From Flavobacteriaceae bacterium (lineage in GTDB: Bacteria; Bacteroidota; Bacteroidia; Flavobacteriales; Flavobacteriaceae): DNA of 64,000 nt. Of this stretch, positions 1-9,105 are shown piece after piece. The DNA lies in contig JAITMD010000006.1 of the NCBI GenBank assembly GCA_031277535.1, positions 124,001-188,000 of the forward strand, read 5' to 3'. Each line of letters starts with the position of its first letter. Position 1 is the stretch's first letter. The notes beneath the pieces were generated by a model. That model did no database searches and was not told where the DNA came from. It saw nothing but the letters and a program-made list of their open reading frames with translations. The translations under genes and the position numbers were made by a program.

Positions 1-121
1 GCATAGCCACCTTTACAGGATCTACAAGCTCATTTAGTTCATAGCACAGTATTCGTATTCTATCTGTAATCTTATCAAACATTACAGGTTCTCTTCTTCC
101 ATCTCTTTTTATTACGTACAT
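1..121 (-). CDS. nrdA: Ribonucleoside-diphosphate reductase alpha subunit, N-terminal fragment
   Basis: Only the first 40 codons lie in the window; the gene continues past position 1. I translated it directly from the minus strand: it starts [18 protein letters not shown] and continues with a helix containing [17 protein letters not shown]. This is the N-terminal ATP-cone of class Ia NrdA, which binds the allosteric effector controlling overall activity. The ATG at 121-119 lies 28 bp downstream of the nrdB stop, so the two subunits form an nrdB-nrdA operon read leftwards. The large subunit reduces ribonucleotides using the radical generated by NrdB. The truncation is a window artefact, not a pseudogene. 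Confidence 0.9.
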   Translation of the reverse strand, partial: MYVIKRDGRREPVMFDKITDRIRILCYELNELVDPVKVAM

Positions 122-149
122 CAGTAGTTTCTTTCTTTTGAATTAATAA

Positions 150-1127
150 TTAAAAATCTGCGTCAAAGCTAATTTTACTTCCCTCTTCATCTTTAGTCAT
201 TACACCGGCTTTCTGATATTCAGAAACTCTTTTTTCAAAGAAGTTTGTTTTACCTTGTAAAGATATCATATCCATAAAATCAAATGGATTAGTCACGTTG
301 TACTCTTTTTCACATCCAAGTTCTACTAACAATCGATCAGTAACAAACTCTAAATATTGTGTCATTAAGATAGAATTCATCCCTATCAAACTAACCGGTA
401 AAGATTCAGTGATAAACTCTCTCTCAATATCTAAAGCATTAACCAAAATTTCTCTAATGCGCTCTTTAGGTACTTTATTCACTAAGTGATTATTGTGTAA
501 GTGTACTGCAAAATCACAGTGCACCCCCTCATCTCTTGAAATCAACTCATTTGAGAATGTTAATCCTGGCATTAAACCACGTTTTTTCAACCAGAAAATA
601 GAACAGAATGCTCCTGAAAAGAAAATACCTTCTACGGCTGCAAAAGCAATCAAGCGCTCTGCAAATGAATCTGACTCTATCCATTTCAAAGCCCACTCTG
701 CTTTTTTCATAATAGCAGGAAATACATCTATAGCTCTGAATAGTTTATCTTTCTCCTCTTCATTCTTTACATATGTATCAATTAGCAAAGAATATGTTTC
801 ACTGTGGATATTCTCCATCATGATTTGGAATCCATAGAAAAACTTAGCCTCTGGATATTGTACTTCATTCACAAAGTTCTCTGCTAAATTCTCGTTTACA
901 ATACCGTCTGATGCAGCAAAGAAAGCTAAGATATGTTTGATAAAATAACGCTCATCTTCATTCAATTTATTGTTCCAATCAGACAAATCTTGATGCAAAT
1001 CAATTTCCTCTGCTGTCCAAAAACTTGCTTCCATTTTTTTGTACCAATCCCAAATATCATGGTGTTTTATAGGAAAAATAACAAAACGGTTTTTATTCTC
1101 TGTTAAAATAGGTTCTTGAAAAGTCAT
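150..1127 (-). CDS. nrdB: Ribonucleoside-diphosphate reductase beta subunit (class Ia)
   Basis: This 325-residue protein is the radical-generating small subunit of aerobic ribonucleotide reductase. The di-metal ligands and tyrosyl radical site expected from the mammalian R2 family are visible: Asp43 in FWTAEEIDL, Glu105 and His108 in MENIHSETY, Tyr112 (radical) in the same motif, Glu166 in AAVEGIFF, and Glu200 and His203 in [10 protein letters not shown]. The C-terminus ends ISFDADF, the flexible tail that docks on NrdA. Sequence and length resemble eukaryotic R2 more than E. coli NrdB, as is usual for Bacteroidetes. It is first in an operon with nrdA. All catalytic residues appear intact. 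Confidence 0.96.
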   Translation of the reverse strand: MTFQEPILTENKNRFVIFPIKHHDIWDWYKKMEASFWTAEEIDLHQDLSDWNNKLNEDERYFIKHILAFFAASDGIVNENLAENFVNEVQYPEAKFFYGFQIMMENIHSETYSLLIDTYVKNEEEKDKLFRAIDVFPAIMKKAEWALKWIESDSFAERLIAFAAVEGIFFSGAFCSIFWLKKRGLMPGLTFSNELISRDEGVHCDFAVHLHNNHLVNKVPKERIREILVNALDIEREFITESLPVSLIGMNSILMTQYLEFVTDRLLVELGCEKEYNVTNPFDFMDMISLQGKTNFFEKRVSEYQKAGVMTKDEEGSKISFDADF

Positions 1128-1396
1128 AGCAATTTGAATATAAATATTTTATAAAAAACTTACAATCCGCGAAGGGACTTATACAAATATCCCTTTTTTT
1201 ATCCCATAGAAAAACCCTTTTTTAAAGGACTTATTCACAATTAGCAAAAGTTATTAACAATCTGAGTCAAACGCACCAAACACACTAAATCATTAATTAT
1301 CAATACAATACAAATAAAACATTTCATTAAAAAACAGCTATAAACATAGCAACATCAAGACTTTAAGGCATACTATATCATTTAAAAGTTGAGCAT

Positions 1397-1423
1397 AAAA
1401 AAAGTGATACTTCCTGTATCACT
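1397..1423 (-). terminator. Rho-independent terminator after the GDSL hydrolase
   Basis: An 8-bp perfect stem (agtgatac / gtatcact) with a 5-nt loop is followed on the minus strand by a run of seven T. It lies just past the stop codon of the GDSL hydrolase at 1425. Confidence 0.85.
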
Positions 1424-1424
1424 C

Positions 1425-2048
1425 TTATAAATATTGATCGATATATTTCTTCATAAAATCACTAATCAGCAGATAACCTTTCTCATTAGGATGTATACCA
1501 TCCTTAGACAATAATTCCTCTTTTTCTTCAAACAAAGGAAACAAATCAATCAATGCAACATTACAATCTTTAGCTACCGTTTTTATCTTTTCATTATACA
1601 ACAATATTCTCTCCAAAGTCCTCACTTTACCTGCAGGAGAAAGAACACCTTCCACATTACTTGAAATAGGCAATATCGTCATCAAATACACTTTATCTGT
1701 TGTCTGCCTTGCTACCTCAATAGCTGCCTTAAGATTCGCTGCAAACGATTCTATTGCTACTACTTCTTCACCATTCTTAATTGCAAGGTCATTAGCTCCA
1801 TAAAATAGAAAAATAAGGTTCTCCTCTGCCGAAGTTCTTGCACTTATCTCTACTGCTATTCGACGTAGAAGCCCTTCTGTAGTTTCTCCACCTATACCCA
1901 GATTAAAAACATTCACTTCATTGGCTCCTTCCTTATAAAACTTGCCATAGCTATAGCGCTTCAATATATCTACCCAACCGCCAAACACGCCATCGTATTC
2001 ACCAAACGTAATACTATCTCCAAAAAACAAACAATTCGTTGATTTCAT
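1425..2048 (-). CDS. SGNH/GDSL-type esterase/lipase family hydrolase
   Basis: This 207-residue protein has the blocks of the SGNH hydrolase fold. GDSIT near residue 10 carries the nucleophilic Ser, GIGGET near residue 52 gives the oxyanion Gly, GANDL near residue 84 gives the oxyanion Asn, and DGIHPN near residue 182 supplies the catalytic Asp and His. It has no signal peptide and is probably cytoplasmic. Members of the family deacylate lipids, thioesters or acetylated sugars; the substrate cannot be told from sequence. It stands alone between the nrdB promoter region and the sucAB terminator and has its own terminator. Confidence 0.88.
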   Translation of the reverse strand: MKSTNCLFFGDSITFGEYDGVFGGWVDILKRYSYGKFYKEGANEVNVFNLGIGGETTEGLLRRIAVEISARTSAEENLIFLFYGANDLAIKNGEEVVAIESFAANLKAAIEVARQTTDKVYLMTILPISSNVEGVLSPAGKVRTLERILLYNEKIKTVAKDCNVALIDLFPLFEEKEELLSKDGIHPNEKGYLLISDFMKKYIDQYL

Positions 2049-2076
2049 ATCTTTATTTTTTAGTAAAGGAAATAAA

Positions 2077-2107
2077 AAAACGACAACTAAAAAATAGTTG
2101 TCGTTTT
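2077..2107 (-). terminator. Rho-independent terminator of sucA-sucB
   Basis: A 9-bp perfect stem (cgacaacta / tagttgtcg), extended by four A-T pairs, has a 5-nt loop and a T-run on the minus strand. It lies 26 bp past the sucB stop codon. Confidence 0.9.
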
Positions 2108-2132
2108 CTATATATTCAAAACTAAAGAACTA

Positions 2133-3353
2133 TTAAAGTTCTAAAGCTTTCTTAGGATTATTATCCATTAATAACTCTGTTGGGTTCTCTAAAGCTTCTT
2201 TAATAGCTACTAAGAAACCTACTGACTCACGTCCGTCAATAATTCTGTGGTCATAAGATAAAGCCACATACATCATTGGGTGAATTTCTACTTTACCATT
2301 TACAGCGATTGGACGCTCAATGATATTGTGCATTCCCAAGATACCAGATTGTGGAGGGTTGATGATAGGAGTAGATAACATAGATCCGAATACACCACCA
2401 TTAGTAATAGTGAAAGTACCACCTGTCATTTCATCAACTGTGATTTGTCCATCACGAGCTCTTAAAGCTAAACGTTTGATTTCAGCTTCAACACCACGGA
2501 ATGACAATAACTCAGCATTTCTAACTACTGGTACCATTAATCCTTTAGGACCAGATACAGCGATAGAGATATCAGCGAAGTCATATTTAATTTGCTCTTG
2601 TCCATCGATCATAGAGTTTACATCTGGGAACAATGCTAAAGCACGAGTAACAGCTTTTGTAAAGAAAGACATAAATCCTAAGCTCACACCATGTTTCGCT
2701 TTGAAAGCATCTTTATACTCAGCTCTTAATTTGTTTACGTTAGTTAAGTTAACTTCATTGAAAGTAGTTAACATAGCTGTCGTATTTTTAGCTTCTACTA
2801 AACGCTCAGCTACTTTACGACGTAACATAGACATTTTTTTACGCTCTTCACCTCTTGGCCCTCCTGTTGGAGTTCCCATAGATGGTTTTGCGTTTACTGC
2901 ATCTTCTTTAGTGATTCTACCATCTTTACCAGTACCTGTTACAGTAGCAGCACTAATGTTTTTCTCTTCTAAAATCTTTTTAGCTGCCGGAGAAGCAGTT
3001 CCTGTTGCATAAGTAGTTGTAGCCGCTGGTGCTACTTCAACTTTAGGAGCTTCTGCTTTAGGAGCCTCTTGAGCTGGTTTAGCTTCTACTGAAGCACCCC
3101 CTGCAGGTTTTGCAGCGCTCATATCGATTAGACATACTACTTGACCTACTGCAACTGCATCACCTTCTTCTGCTTTCAAAGTGATAATACCACTTTCTTC
3201 AGCTGGTAATTCTAAAGTTGCTTTATCTGAATCTACTTCAGCAATAGCTTGGTCTTTTTCAACGTAATCTCCATCTTTTACTAACCAAGTAGCGATTTCA
3301 ACTTCAGTAATTGACTCACCTGGCGAAGGAACTTTCATTTCTAAGATGCTCAT
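2133..3353 (-). CDS. sucB: 2-oxoglutarate dehydrogenase E2, dihydrolipoamide succinyltransferase
   Basis: This is the succinyl-transferring core of the TCA-cycle 2-oxoglutarate dehydrogenase complex. Residues 1-75 form a lipoyl domain with lipoylated Lys44 in DSDKATLEL. An Ala/Pro/Lys-rich linker (about 80-115) leads to the E3-binding domain (about 120-155). The C-terminal acyltransferase domain ends with the catalytic His369 and Asp373 in SYDHRIIDG. The length of 406 residues is typical. It lies 49 bp downstream of sucA in the same orientation and is followed by a strong terminator, so the two form a sucAB operon; E3 (lpd) is not in the window. Neighbouring sucA favours SucB over a branched-chain or pyruvate E2. 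Confidence 0.95.
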   Translation of the reverse strand: MSILEMKVPSPGESITEVEIATWLVKDGDYVEKDQAIAEVDSDKATLELPAEESGIITLKAEEGDAVAVGQVVCLIDMSAAKPAGGASVEAKPAQEAPKAEAPKVEVAPAATTTYATGTASPAAKKILEEKNISAATVTGTGKDGRITKEDAVNAKPSMGTPTGGPRGEERKKMSMLRRKVAERLVEAKNTTAMLTTFNEVNLTNVNKLRAEYKDAFKAKHGVSLGFMSFFTKAVTRALALFPDVNSMIDGQEQIKYDFADISIAVSGPKGLMVPVVRNAELLSFRGVEAEIKRLALRARDGQITVDEMTGGTFTITNGGVFGSMLSTPIINPPQSGILGMHNIIERPIAVNGKVEIHPMMYVALSYDHRIIDGRESVGFLVAIKEALENPTELLMDNNPKKALEL

Positions 3354-3402
3354 CTGTATATGCTTTAATTAAATATTGTTATGTAAAAATACGTTTTTTT
3401 TC

Positions 3403-6174
3403 TTATAAATTTTTATCGAACACTTTTGCAATTGCTTCAGCGTAACGTTTTTTAGAACGAACAGAACTTCCTGATGCTGGCGCACTAAATGCTTGATTAC
3501 CTGCATAACGCAATGGTTTCAAGTCAAAGTTCATCAACATATGTCCATAAGCTCCCATGTTTTTAGGTTCTTCTTGAGCCCAAACAAAATCATCTGCATT
3601 TGGATACTTCGCAAATACCTCAGCAATTTGTTCAATTGGCAATGGGAACAATTGTTCTACACGAACAAATGCAATATCCTTTCTACCCATTTCTTCGCGC
3701 TTAGCAACTAAATCATAGTAGAACTTACCACTACACAACACTACAGACTTAACATCAGCAGCATTTACATTAGCATCGTCAATCACATATTGGAATTGTC
3801 CATCTGTAAAATCACTGATAGAAGATACTGCAGCAGGATGTCTTAATAAACTCTTTGGAGACATATTAATTAAAGGCTTTCTAAAGTCTGTAATCATTTG
3901 TCTTCTCATTAAGTGGAAGAAGTTAGCTGGAGTAGTTACGTTTGTTACAAACATATTGCTTTCAGCACATAACTGTAAGTAACGCTCTAAACGTGCAGAA
4001 GAGTGTTCAGCCCCTTGATTTTCGTATCCATGAGGTAATAACATCACGATACCATTTTGGTTACTCCACTTATCTTCAGCTGCAGAGATATATTGATCCA
4101 TCATAATCTGAGCCCCGTTAGAGAAATCTCCAAACTGTGCTTCCCAGATAGTTAATGTATTTGGATTAGTCAATGCATAACCGTATTCAAATCCTAAAAC
4201 AGCGTACTCAGCCAATAGAGAGTTAAAAATTCTCATTTGTCCTTTCTGATCTTTCAAGTGATTTAACAATACGATTAGTTCTTCCTTATCCTCTGTTTTT
4301 ACAACAGCATGTCTATGAGAGAAAGTACCACGTTCTACATCCTGACCAGACATACGAACATCGTATCCTTCAGTCAATAATGTACCATAAGCCAACAACT
4401 CTCCCATTGCCCAGTCTAAAGCATCTTTTTCAAAGAACATTGCTTTTCTATCTCCAATAAGCTTTTTAACCTTGCTAATGAAATTTTTATCAGCTGGTAA
4501 CTCTGTAATAACTTCTGCAATAGCAGTTAATACTTCTTTAGAAACTTTAGTGTTGTAGTTAGCAACCATTTTATCGCGATCAGCAATGTGGAAACCTTGC
4601 CAATTCTCTTCCATAAATGTTCTAACATGAGCAAATTCTCCTTGACGAGAAACAGATAGCTCTTCTTCTAAAGCGTCTTTATATTGTTGTTCTAACGACT
4701 TAACAAAAGCGTCATCAACAACTTTATCTTCTAACAATCTCGCGTTATAAATATTACGTGAGTTTGGATGTTTAGAAATTAACTTGTACAAGATTGGTTG
4801 AGTGAACTTTGGTTCATCCCCTTCGTTGTGTCCGTATTTACGGTATCCAACTAAGTCAATAAACACATCTGTACCAAAATGCATACGATAATCCAATGCA
4901 AACAAGAATGCTCTAACAGCAGCCTCTGTATCATCCGCGTTAACGTGTAATACTGGTGCTTGTGTTACCTTAGCAATATCTGTAGAATAAGTAGAAGAAC
5001 GACCATCCGTATAGTTTGTTGTAAAACCAACTTGGTTATTTAATACTACGTGAATAGTACCTTCTGTTTTATACCCTCTTAATTTTGCCATCTGTACAAT
5101 TTCATAAACAATTCCTTGTCCTGAAACAGCCGCGTCACCGTGAAGTGCAATAGGCAATACTTTAGATGGTTCTTCAACGTATACTGTATCTTGTTTTGCT
5201 CTTGCAATACCTTCAATCACTGCTCCTACAGTCTCTAAGTGAGAAGGGTTTGGAGTCAAGTTTACATGAATAGTTTTACCAGAACGAGTTTTGCGCGTAG
5301 AAGTAAGTCCTAAGTGGTACTTCACATCTCCATCAAAACCTTCTACAGCATCGTAATCTTTCCCATCAAATTCAGAGAAGATGTCTTGTGCAGGTTTTTT
5401 AAATACGTTTGCCAACACATTCAGACGTCCACGGTGTGCCATCCCTACTACGATTTCTTCTACTCCTTTGTCAGCAGCAGCATCCATCAAAAAGTCCATT
5501 GCTGGTATTGCAGCTTCAAGACCTTCAAGAGAGAAACGTTTTTGTCCTACGTATTTCGTATTTAAGAAGTTTTCAAAAGAAACTGCCTCAATCAACTTGT
5601 GCAAAATTTCTTTTTTCTCTTCATTATCAAATTTAGCTTCTGTTGCTTCATAGTGATTTTGAATCCATTCTACAGCCGCCTCATTAGCGATGTATTTGTA
5701 CTCAATACCTAATGTAGTACAGTAAACTTTTTCTAATTGAGCAATGATTTGCCCTAATGTAGTTGTTGGAAGTTGTATTGTTTTTGCAGCCTCAAAATTA
5801 ACATTCAAATCTGCTTGAGAAAGACCAAACTTCTCTAAACTCAAATCTGGATGCTCTACTTTTCTGTCTCTTAATGGGTTTGTTTTAGTCAATAAATGCC
5901 CATAAGTTCTGTAAGCGTCAATTAATTTTAATACAGCAAACTCTTTCGTAAGTTGCCCTAACTGCGCTGAACTATCTCCACCAACACTACTACTTTTCGT
6001 ATAAGCTTGTGCTAATTGCTCAACAGGCCCACCATTGTATTCATTTGCAAAATCAAATCCCTGAAAGAAAGCTCTCCAGCTTGGCTCTACGCTATCTGGG
6101 CTTTCTAAATATTGATCATATAAATCTGCAAAAAATGCAGTGTGTGCCGCATTTAAAAAGGAATATCTATCCAT
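3403..6174 (-). CDS. sucA: 2-oxoglutarate dehydrogenase E1 component
   Basis: This 923-residue thiamine-diphosphate enzyme decarboxylates 2-oxoglutarate and transfers the succinyl group to lipoyl-SucB. The N-terminus has the OdhA-type segment (YSFLNAAHTAFFADLYDQYL) that binds the complex. Further in are MAHRGRLNVL (about residue 245), HGDAAVSGQG (about 345) and NNQVGFTT (about 380), parts of the ThDP/Mg site, and the transketolase-like C-terminal half. The length matches the family. It is the first gene of the sucAB operon, with a -7 promoter element at 6214-6221. No irregularities were seen. Confidence 0.96.
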   Translation of the reverse strand: MDRYSFLNAAHTAFFADLYDQYLESPDSVEPSWRAFFQGFDFANEYNGGPVEQLAQAYTKSSSVGGDSSAQLGQLTKEFAVLKLIDAYRTYGHLLTKTNPLRDRKVEHPDLSLEKFGLSQADLNVNFEAAKTIQLPTTTLGQIIAQLEKVYCTTLGIEYKYIANEAAVEWIQNHYEATEAKFDNEEKKEILHKLIEAVSFENFLNTKYVGQKRFSLEGLEAAIPAMDFLMDAAADKGVEEIVVGMAHRGRLNVLANVFKKPAQDIFSEFDGKDYDAVEGFDGDVKYHLGLTSTRKTRSGKTIHVNLTPNPSHLETVGAVIEGIARAKQDTVYVEEPSKVLPIALHGDAAVSGQGIVYEIVQMAKLRGYKTEGTIHVVLNNQVGFTTNYTDGRSSTYSTDIAKVTQAPVLHVNADDTEAAVRAFLFALDYRMHFGTDVFIDLVGYRKYGHNEGDEPKFTQPILYKLISKHPNSRNIYNARLLEDKVVDDAFVKSLEQQYKDALEEELSVSRQGEFAHVRTFMEENWQGFHIADRDKMVANYNTKVSKEVLTAIAEVITELPADKNFISKVKKLIGDRKAMFFEKDALDWAMGELLAYGTLLTEGYDVRMSGQDVERGTFSHRHAVVKTEDKEELIVLLNHLKDQKGQMRIFNSLLAEYAVLGFEYGYALTNPNTLTIWEAQFGDFSNGAQIMMDQYISAAEDKWSNQNGIVMLLPHGYENQGAEHSSARLERYLQLCAESNMFVTNVTTPANFFHLMRRQMITDFRKPLINMSPKSLLRHPAAVSSISDFTDGQFQYVIDDANVNAADVKSVVLCSGKFYYDLVAKREEMGRKDIAFVRVEQLFPLPIEQIAEVFAKYPNADDFVWAQEEPKNMGAYGHMLMNFDLKPLRYAGNQAFSAPASGSSVRSKKRYAEAIAKVFDKNL

Positions 6175-6213
6175 AATTTCGTCTAAAGACCTTTTGTTTA
6201 AATATTATTACAA

Positions 6214-6221
6214 CAAAAATA
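6214..6221 (-). promoter_or_regulatory. Probable -7 promoter element for sucA
   Basis: On the minus strand the sequence reads TATTTTTG, a match to the Bacteroidetes -7 consensus TAnnTTTG. It predicts a start near 6207 and a leader of about 33 nt before the sucA ATG. No clear -33 TTG is seen. Confidence 0.5.
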
Positions 6222-6281
6222 CAACTCTTTACGACAAATCTATAAACTTTTACTTATTTTTATCTCACTTTTAATAAAGAT

Positions 6282-6866
6282 ATGACAACTATGAAGCGAT
6301 TAACACTTAACAAAATACACTCTTTTTTGATTATTCCATTTTTTTTAGGGATGTCTTTTCCTATTATTGCACAACAAAGTCATTTTCAAGGCGAAAATTA
6401 CGATAATGCTAAAAAATGGAAATTTGGAGGAGGCTTAGGACTTGGTTTTGGAAGTGGTTATACAGACATAATGATTGCCCCAAGTGCACTTTATGAGGTG
6501 AACCCTTATCTTGGTGTGGGGGTAGGACTACAAGGTAGCTATATCAATAGTAAAAACAGAAGTTATTACAACACCAGTATTCAAGAATATAGCTCTTGGA
6601 TTTATGGAGGTAGCCTTATTGCAATCTCTAATCCTATTCCTCAATTACAACTTTCGGCAGAATTAGAACAACTAAGAGTTAACAACTCTTACAAGCTAAA
6701 AGATAACAATAAGCTAAACGATGACTTTTGGAACACCGCTTTATTTTTAGGAGTTGGTTACAATCAAGGGCCTGTTACTATAGGGTTAAGATACAATGTA
6801 CTGTACAAAGAAAAAGACATGGTATATGGCAGTGCTTATATGCCGTTTGTTAGAGTTTACTTTTAA
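6282..6866 (+). CDS. Small outer-membrane beta-barrel-like protein
   Basis: This 194-residue protein has an N-terminal hydrophobic signal peptide, probably cleaved after PIIA-QQ near residue 31. The mature part is rich in Gly and aromatic residues in alternating patterns (GGGLGLGFGSGY, LGVGVGLQGSY, VTIGLRYNVLY) and ends in Phe. These are features of small outer-membrane beta-barrels such as OmpW/OmpX-like porins, but I cannot assign a family. It is monocistronic and divergent from sucA. The start could also be the Met four codons in. The function is unknown. Confidence 0.7.
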   Translation: MTTMKRLTLNKIHSFLIIPFFLGMSFPIIAQQSHFQGENYDNAKKWKFGGGLGLGFGSGYTDIMIAPSALYEVNPYLGVGVGLQGSYINSKNRSYYNTSIQEYSSWIYGGSLIAISNPIPQLQLSAELEQLRVNNSYKLKDNNKLNDDFWNTALFLGVGYNQGPVTIGLRYNVLYKEKDMVYGSAYMPFVRVYF

Positions 6867-6890
6867 CAGATACATATACTACATAAAAAT

Positions 6891-6918
6891 AAAAGAGCAT
6901 CCAACGGGATGCTCTTTT
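6891..6918. terminator. Bidirectional terminator
   Basis: A perfect 12-bp stem (aaaagagcatcc / ggatgctctttt) with a 4-nt loop has A/T runs on both sides. It lies between the convergent ends of the barrel protein and the 113-residue protein. Confidence 0.92.
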
Positions 6919-6927
6919 GTTTTATAC

Positions 6928-7269
6928 CTATAAAGTACTCCTTATATATACTTTCTGAAATTCTCGTTTTAATATCAAGAATGTTATTTGCTGTAAATAC
7001 TCTTCAAAGCTCACTCCTTTTATAGCATCCACTTCTGCTTCTGACACATCTATGCGATACAACAAACTTGAAAACTTTGATACAGCATTAGTAGCTATTT
7101 TTTCCAAACACAACAATACTTCGTTTGCCAAGGCATCTGGTGATGTACTTGTAAACTCTATTGAAGTATCTACCGCCAATTGAAAATCCTTATTCAATTG
7201 TTTCAACATCTGTTGCATCAACTCTTGATTATTCAATTTGGCTTCTAAAAAACGAACTACTTCTTCCAT
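6928..7269 (-). CDS. Conserved hypothetical protein, helical, next to polyprenyl synthase
   Basis: This 113-residue protein is not one I recognise. It is predicted to be mostly helical and acidic, with Leu/Gln-rich helices (ELMQQMLKQLNKDF, EVLLCLEKIA) and no signal peptide or cysteine motif. It starts 14 bp after the polyprenyl synthase stop and shares its orientation and terminator, so it is co-transcribed. The link suggests a soluble accessory role, but nothing in the sequence proves it. Confidence 0.65.
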   Translation of the reverse strand: MEEVVRFLEAKLNNQELMQQMLKQLNKDFQLAVDTSIEFTSTSPDALANEVLLCLEKIATNAVSKFSSLLYRIDVSEAEVDAIKGVSFEEYLQQITFLILKREFQKVYIRSTL

Positions 7270-7283
7270 CTTTTGTGCTTTTG

Positions 7284-8258
7284 TTACACGTTTCTATTCA
7301 TCAACTCTTGACTAAACGCTCTCAATTGCTCTTTTTTATCTTCTGCAATATGCATTTGATCCAAAATTGCCAATGCTTTATTGGTGTACTCCTCTATTAG
7401 GTTTTGAGAATCTACAGCCGAACCTGTTGCTACAAAAAGTTCTTTAACGCGTTTTATTTTTTGTTCTTCGTTTCCTTCTGTTGTTGAAAAATAAGTAACT
7501 AATTCCTCGCGTTGTTTTTCATCCCCATTAATCAAAGCTTTTAAATACAAGAAAGTCTTCTTGTTTTCTAAGATATCTCCTCCTATTGTTTTACCAAATG
7601 TCGCTTGATCCCCAAACGCATCTAAATAATCGTCTTGTAACTGAAAAGCAATACCTAAATTCAATCCAAAATCATAGATCATTTGTCCGTTCTCTTCTGT
7701 TGTCTCCGCTACAATAGCTCCCATCTTTAAAGCAGCAGCAACTAACACCGCTGTTTTAAACTTAATCATTTGAATGTACTCTGGAATAGTAACATCGTTT
7801 CTATCTTCAAAACAAATGTCCCATTGTTGCCCTTCACAAACCTCCATTGCTGTTTTACTAAACAGTTTGGCTAAGTCTCTAAAAATACTTGGTTCGTAAT
7901 TTTCAAAATATTGATATGCCAAAATAAGCATTGCATCTCCTGACAAAATACCTGTATTTACACTCCACTTTTCATGTACTGTTTGATGTCCTCTTCTCAA
8001 AGGAGCATCATCCATAATATCATCATGCATTAACGAAAAGTTGTGGAACAACTCAATTGCAGTAGCAGCATAAATCGCTTTGTTTGTATCTACACCAAAG
8101 ATATCTGCGGCCATCAGTGTTAATACAGGACGGATTTGCTTTCCGCCTAATGATAAAATATATGATATAGGTTGATATAATTCTTGTGGTGTACCATCTA
8201 ACTGAATAGAGTCAATATAAGCAGATATCTGCTCTTTATACTTCACTATTGATTGCAT
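7284..8258 (-). CDS. Polyprenyl diphosphate synthase
   Basis: This 324-residue trans-isoprenyl diphosphate synthase condenses isopentenyl diphosphate with allylic diphosphates. The first aspartate-rich motif is DDIMD (residues 79-83) followed by an Arg pair (LRRG), and the second is DDYLD (about residues 217-221) in FQLQDDYLDAFGD. GGKQIRP near residue 40 binds diphosphate. Product length (farnesyl, geranylgeranyl or longer, for menaquinone or carrier lipid) cannot be fixed from motifs alone. It is cytoplasmic and leads a two-gene unit with the 113-residue protein. Confidence 0.92.
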   Translation of the reverse strand: MQSIVKYKEQISAYIDSIQLDGTPQELYQPISYILSLGGKQIRPVLTLMAADIFGVDTNKAIYAATAIELFHNFSLMHDDIMDDAPLRRGHQTVHEKWSVNTGILSGDAMLILAYQYFENYEPSIFRDLAKLFSKTAMEVCEGQQWDICFEDRNDVTIPEYIQMIKFKTAVLVAAALKMGAIVAETTEENGQMIYDFGLNLGIAFQLQDDYLDAFGDQATFGKTIGGDILENKKTFLYLKALINGDEKQREELVTYFSTTEGNEEQKIKRVKELFVATGSAVDSQNLIEEYTNKALAILDQMHIAEDKKEQLRAFSQELMNRNV

Positions 8259-8502
8259 TACTAAAAATATTTTGTGTAAAAATACGCGTTTTTTTTGAAG
8301 ATACCGTTTATTAGAAGCTTTTCGGCTCCTGGTGTCTATTTTTTACTGTAGTCAAAAGTGTTTTTGTCTATCATTCCTTATAAAACAATTGACACCATAA
8401 CTATAACCTATCCCCTCTGTATTTCAAAAGTTGTAAAGACTGTTGCTATTGGTCTATTTTCAGCGCTTACTACAGTACAAAAACAGTTTGCTTTTTAAAT
8501 CA

Positions 8503-8601
8503 TTCAAGAATAAATCAACAATAGTTCAACAATCCTTCAGCAAAATAGCTCTCTACTGGAGCAATTATGGAGTATTGTTGAAGAATCCTTGAAGCATTTG
8601 T
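8503..8601 (+). repeat. Dispersed intergenic repeat, copy 1
   Basis: These 99 bases align almost without gaps to the reverse complement of 40161-40258. Both begin TCAAGAATAA.TCAACAAT and end in .AATCCTTGAA..ATTTG, with a diverged middle. Within the unit the ends are imperfectly complementary (ttcaagaat / attgttgaag). The flanks are unrelated. Confidence 0.65.
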
Positions 8602-9023
8602 TACGAAGCTTCGCAAACTCTGCGTTCAAAGCGACTAATTACTTTTAGCTCAATTCATTCAAAAACAATATAACAAAATGATTACAAGTAACTTAAATAT
8701 AAATAAATCAAAATAATGATCAAAAAAAAGTATCTGTTTTTTTTGATAAAAACCAAATTCGAACAATAATCCACACTTTCTCAAACAAAAAAAGCCTCTT
8801 TTTATGCTTTACAATTGCTTTGCAGACAATAATTAGCCTTAAAAAACAAAAAACAACGATATATTTTTAAAACAAACCAACAATACTCCTACACAAACAC
8901 TCTATTCTTACCAACAGTTTCTTCTATACTCAAACAGTCCAATTATTTAAAAACCATTTATATAAAACAAACATATAACACACTATATCAACAATATACA
9001 TAACTAAAAAACTTCTATCTTAG

Positions 9024-9055
9024 TTAAAGTTTCCTTAACACAAAGGAAACTTTAA
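9024..9055. promoter_or_regulatory. Palindromic operator before the TetR-efflux operon
   Basis: Two perfect 11-bp arms (ttaaagtttcc at 9024-9034, ggaaactttaa at 9045-9055) are separated by 10 bp. A further half-site (taagtttcc) lies at 9064-9072, just before the -7 element. The size and place fit a binding site for the TetR repressor encoded 51 bp further on, which would make the operon self-regulated. That role is inferred. Confidence 0.7.
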
Positions 9056-9076
9056 AAACCAAATAAGTTTCCTGAG

Positions 9077-9084
9077 TATATTTG
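9077..9084 (+). promoter_or_regulatory. -7 promoter element of the efflux operon
   Basis: TATATTTG is a perfect match to TAnnTTTG. It predicts transcription from about 9091, 15 bp before the ATG at 9106. This also argues against the upstream TTG at 9082 as a start codon, because it lies inside the promoter. Confidence 0.65.
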
Positions 9085-9105
9085 TCACTCAAAATAGTAA
9101 AAGAC

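Larger units (their letters stand above)
8259..9105. other. AT-rich intergenic region with a dispersed repeat
   Basis: I found no convincing gene in this 847-bp stretch between two divergent genes. It contains one copy of a roughly 98-bp dispersed repeat (8503-8601) and, at its right end, the palindrome and -7 element of the efflux operon. The rest is A/T-rich without recognisable motifs. Confidence 0.6.

Noticed and set aside
9082..9105. Upstream TTG start for the TetR gene
   Set aside because: It overlaps the predicted -7 promoter element, and the ATG at 9106 begins at the expected place before the HTH.
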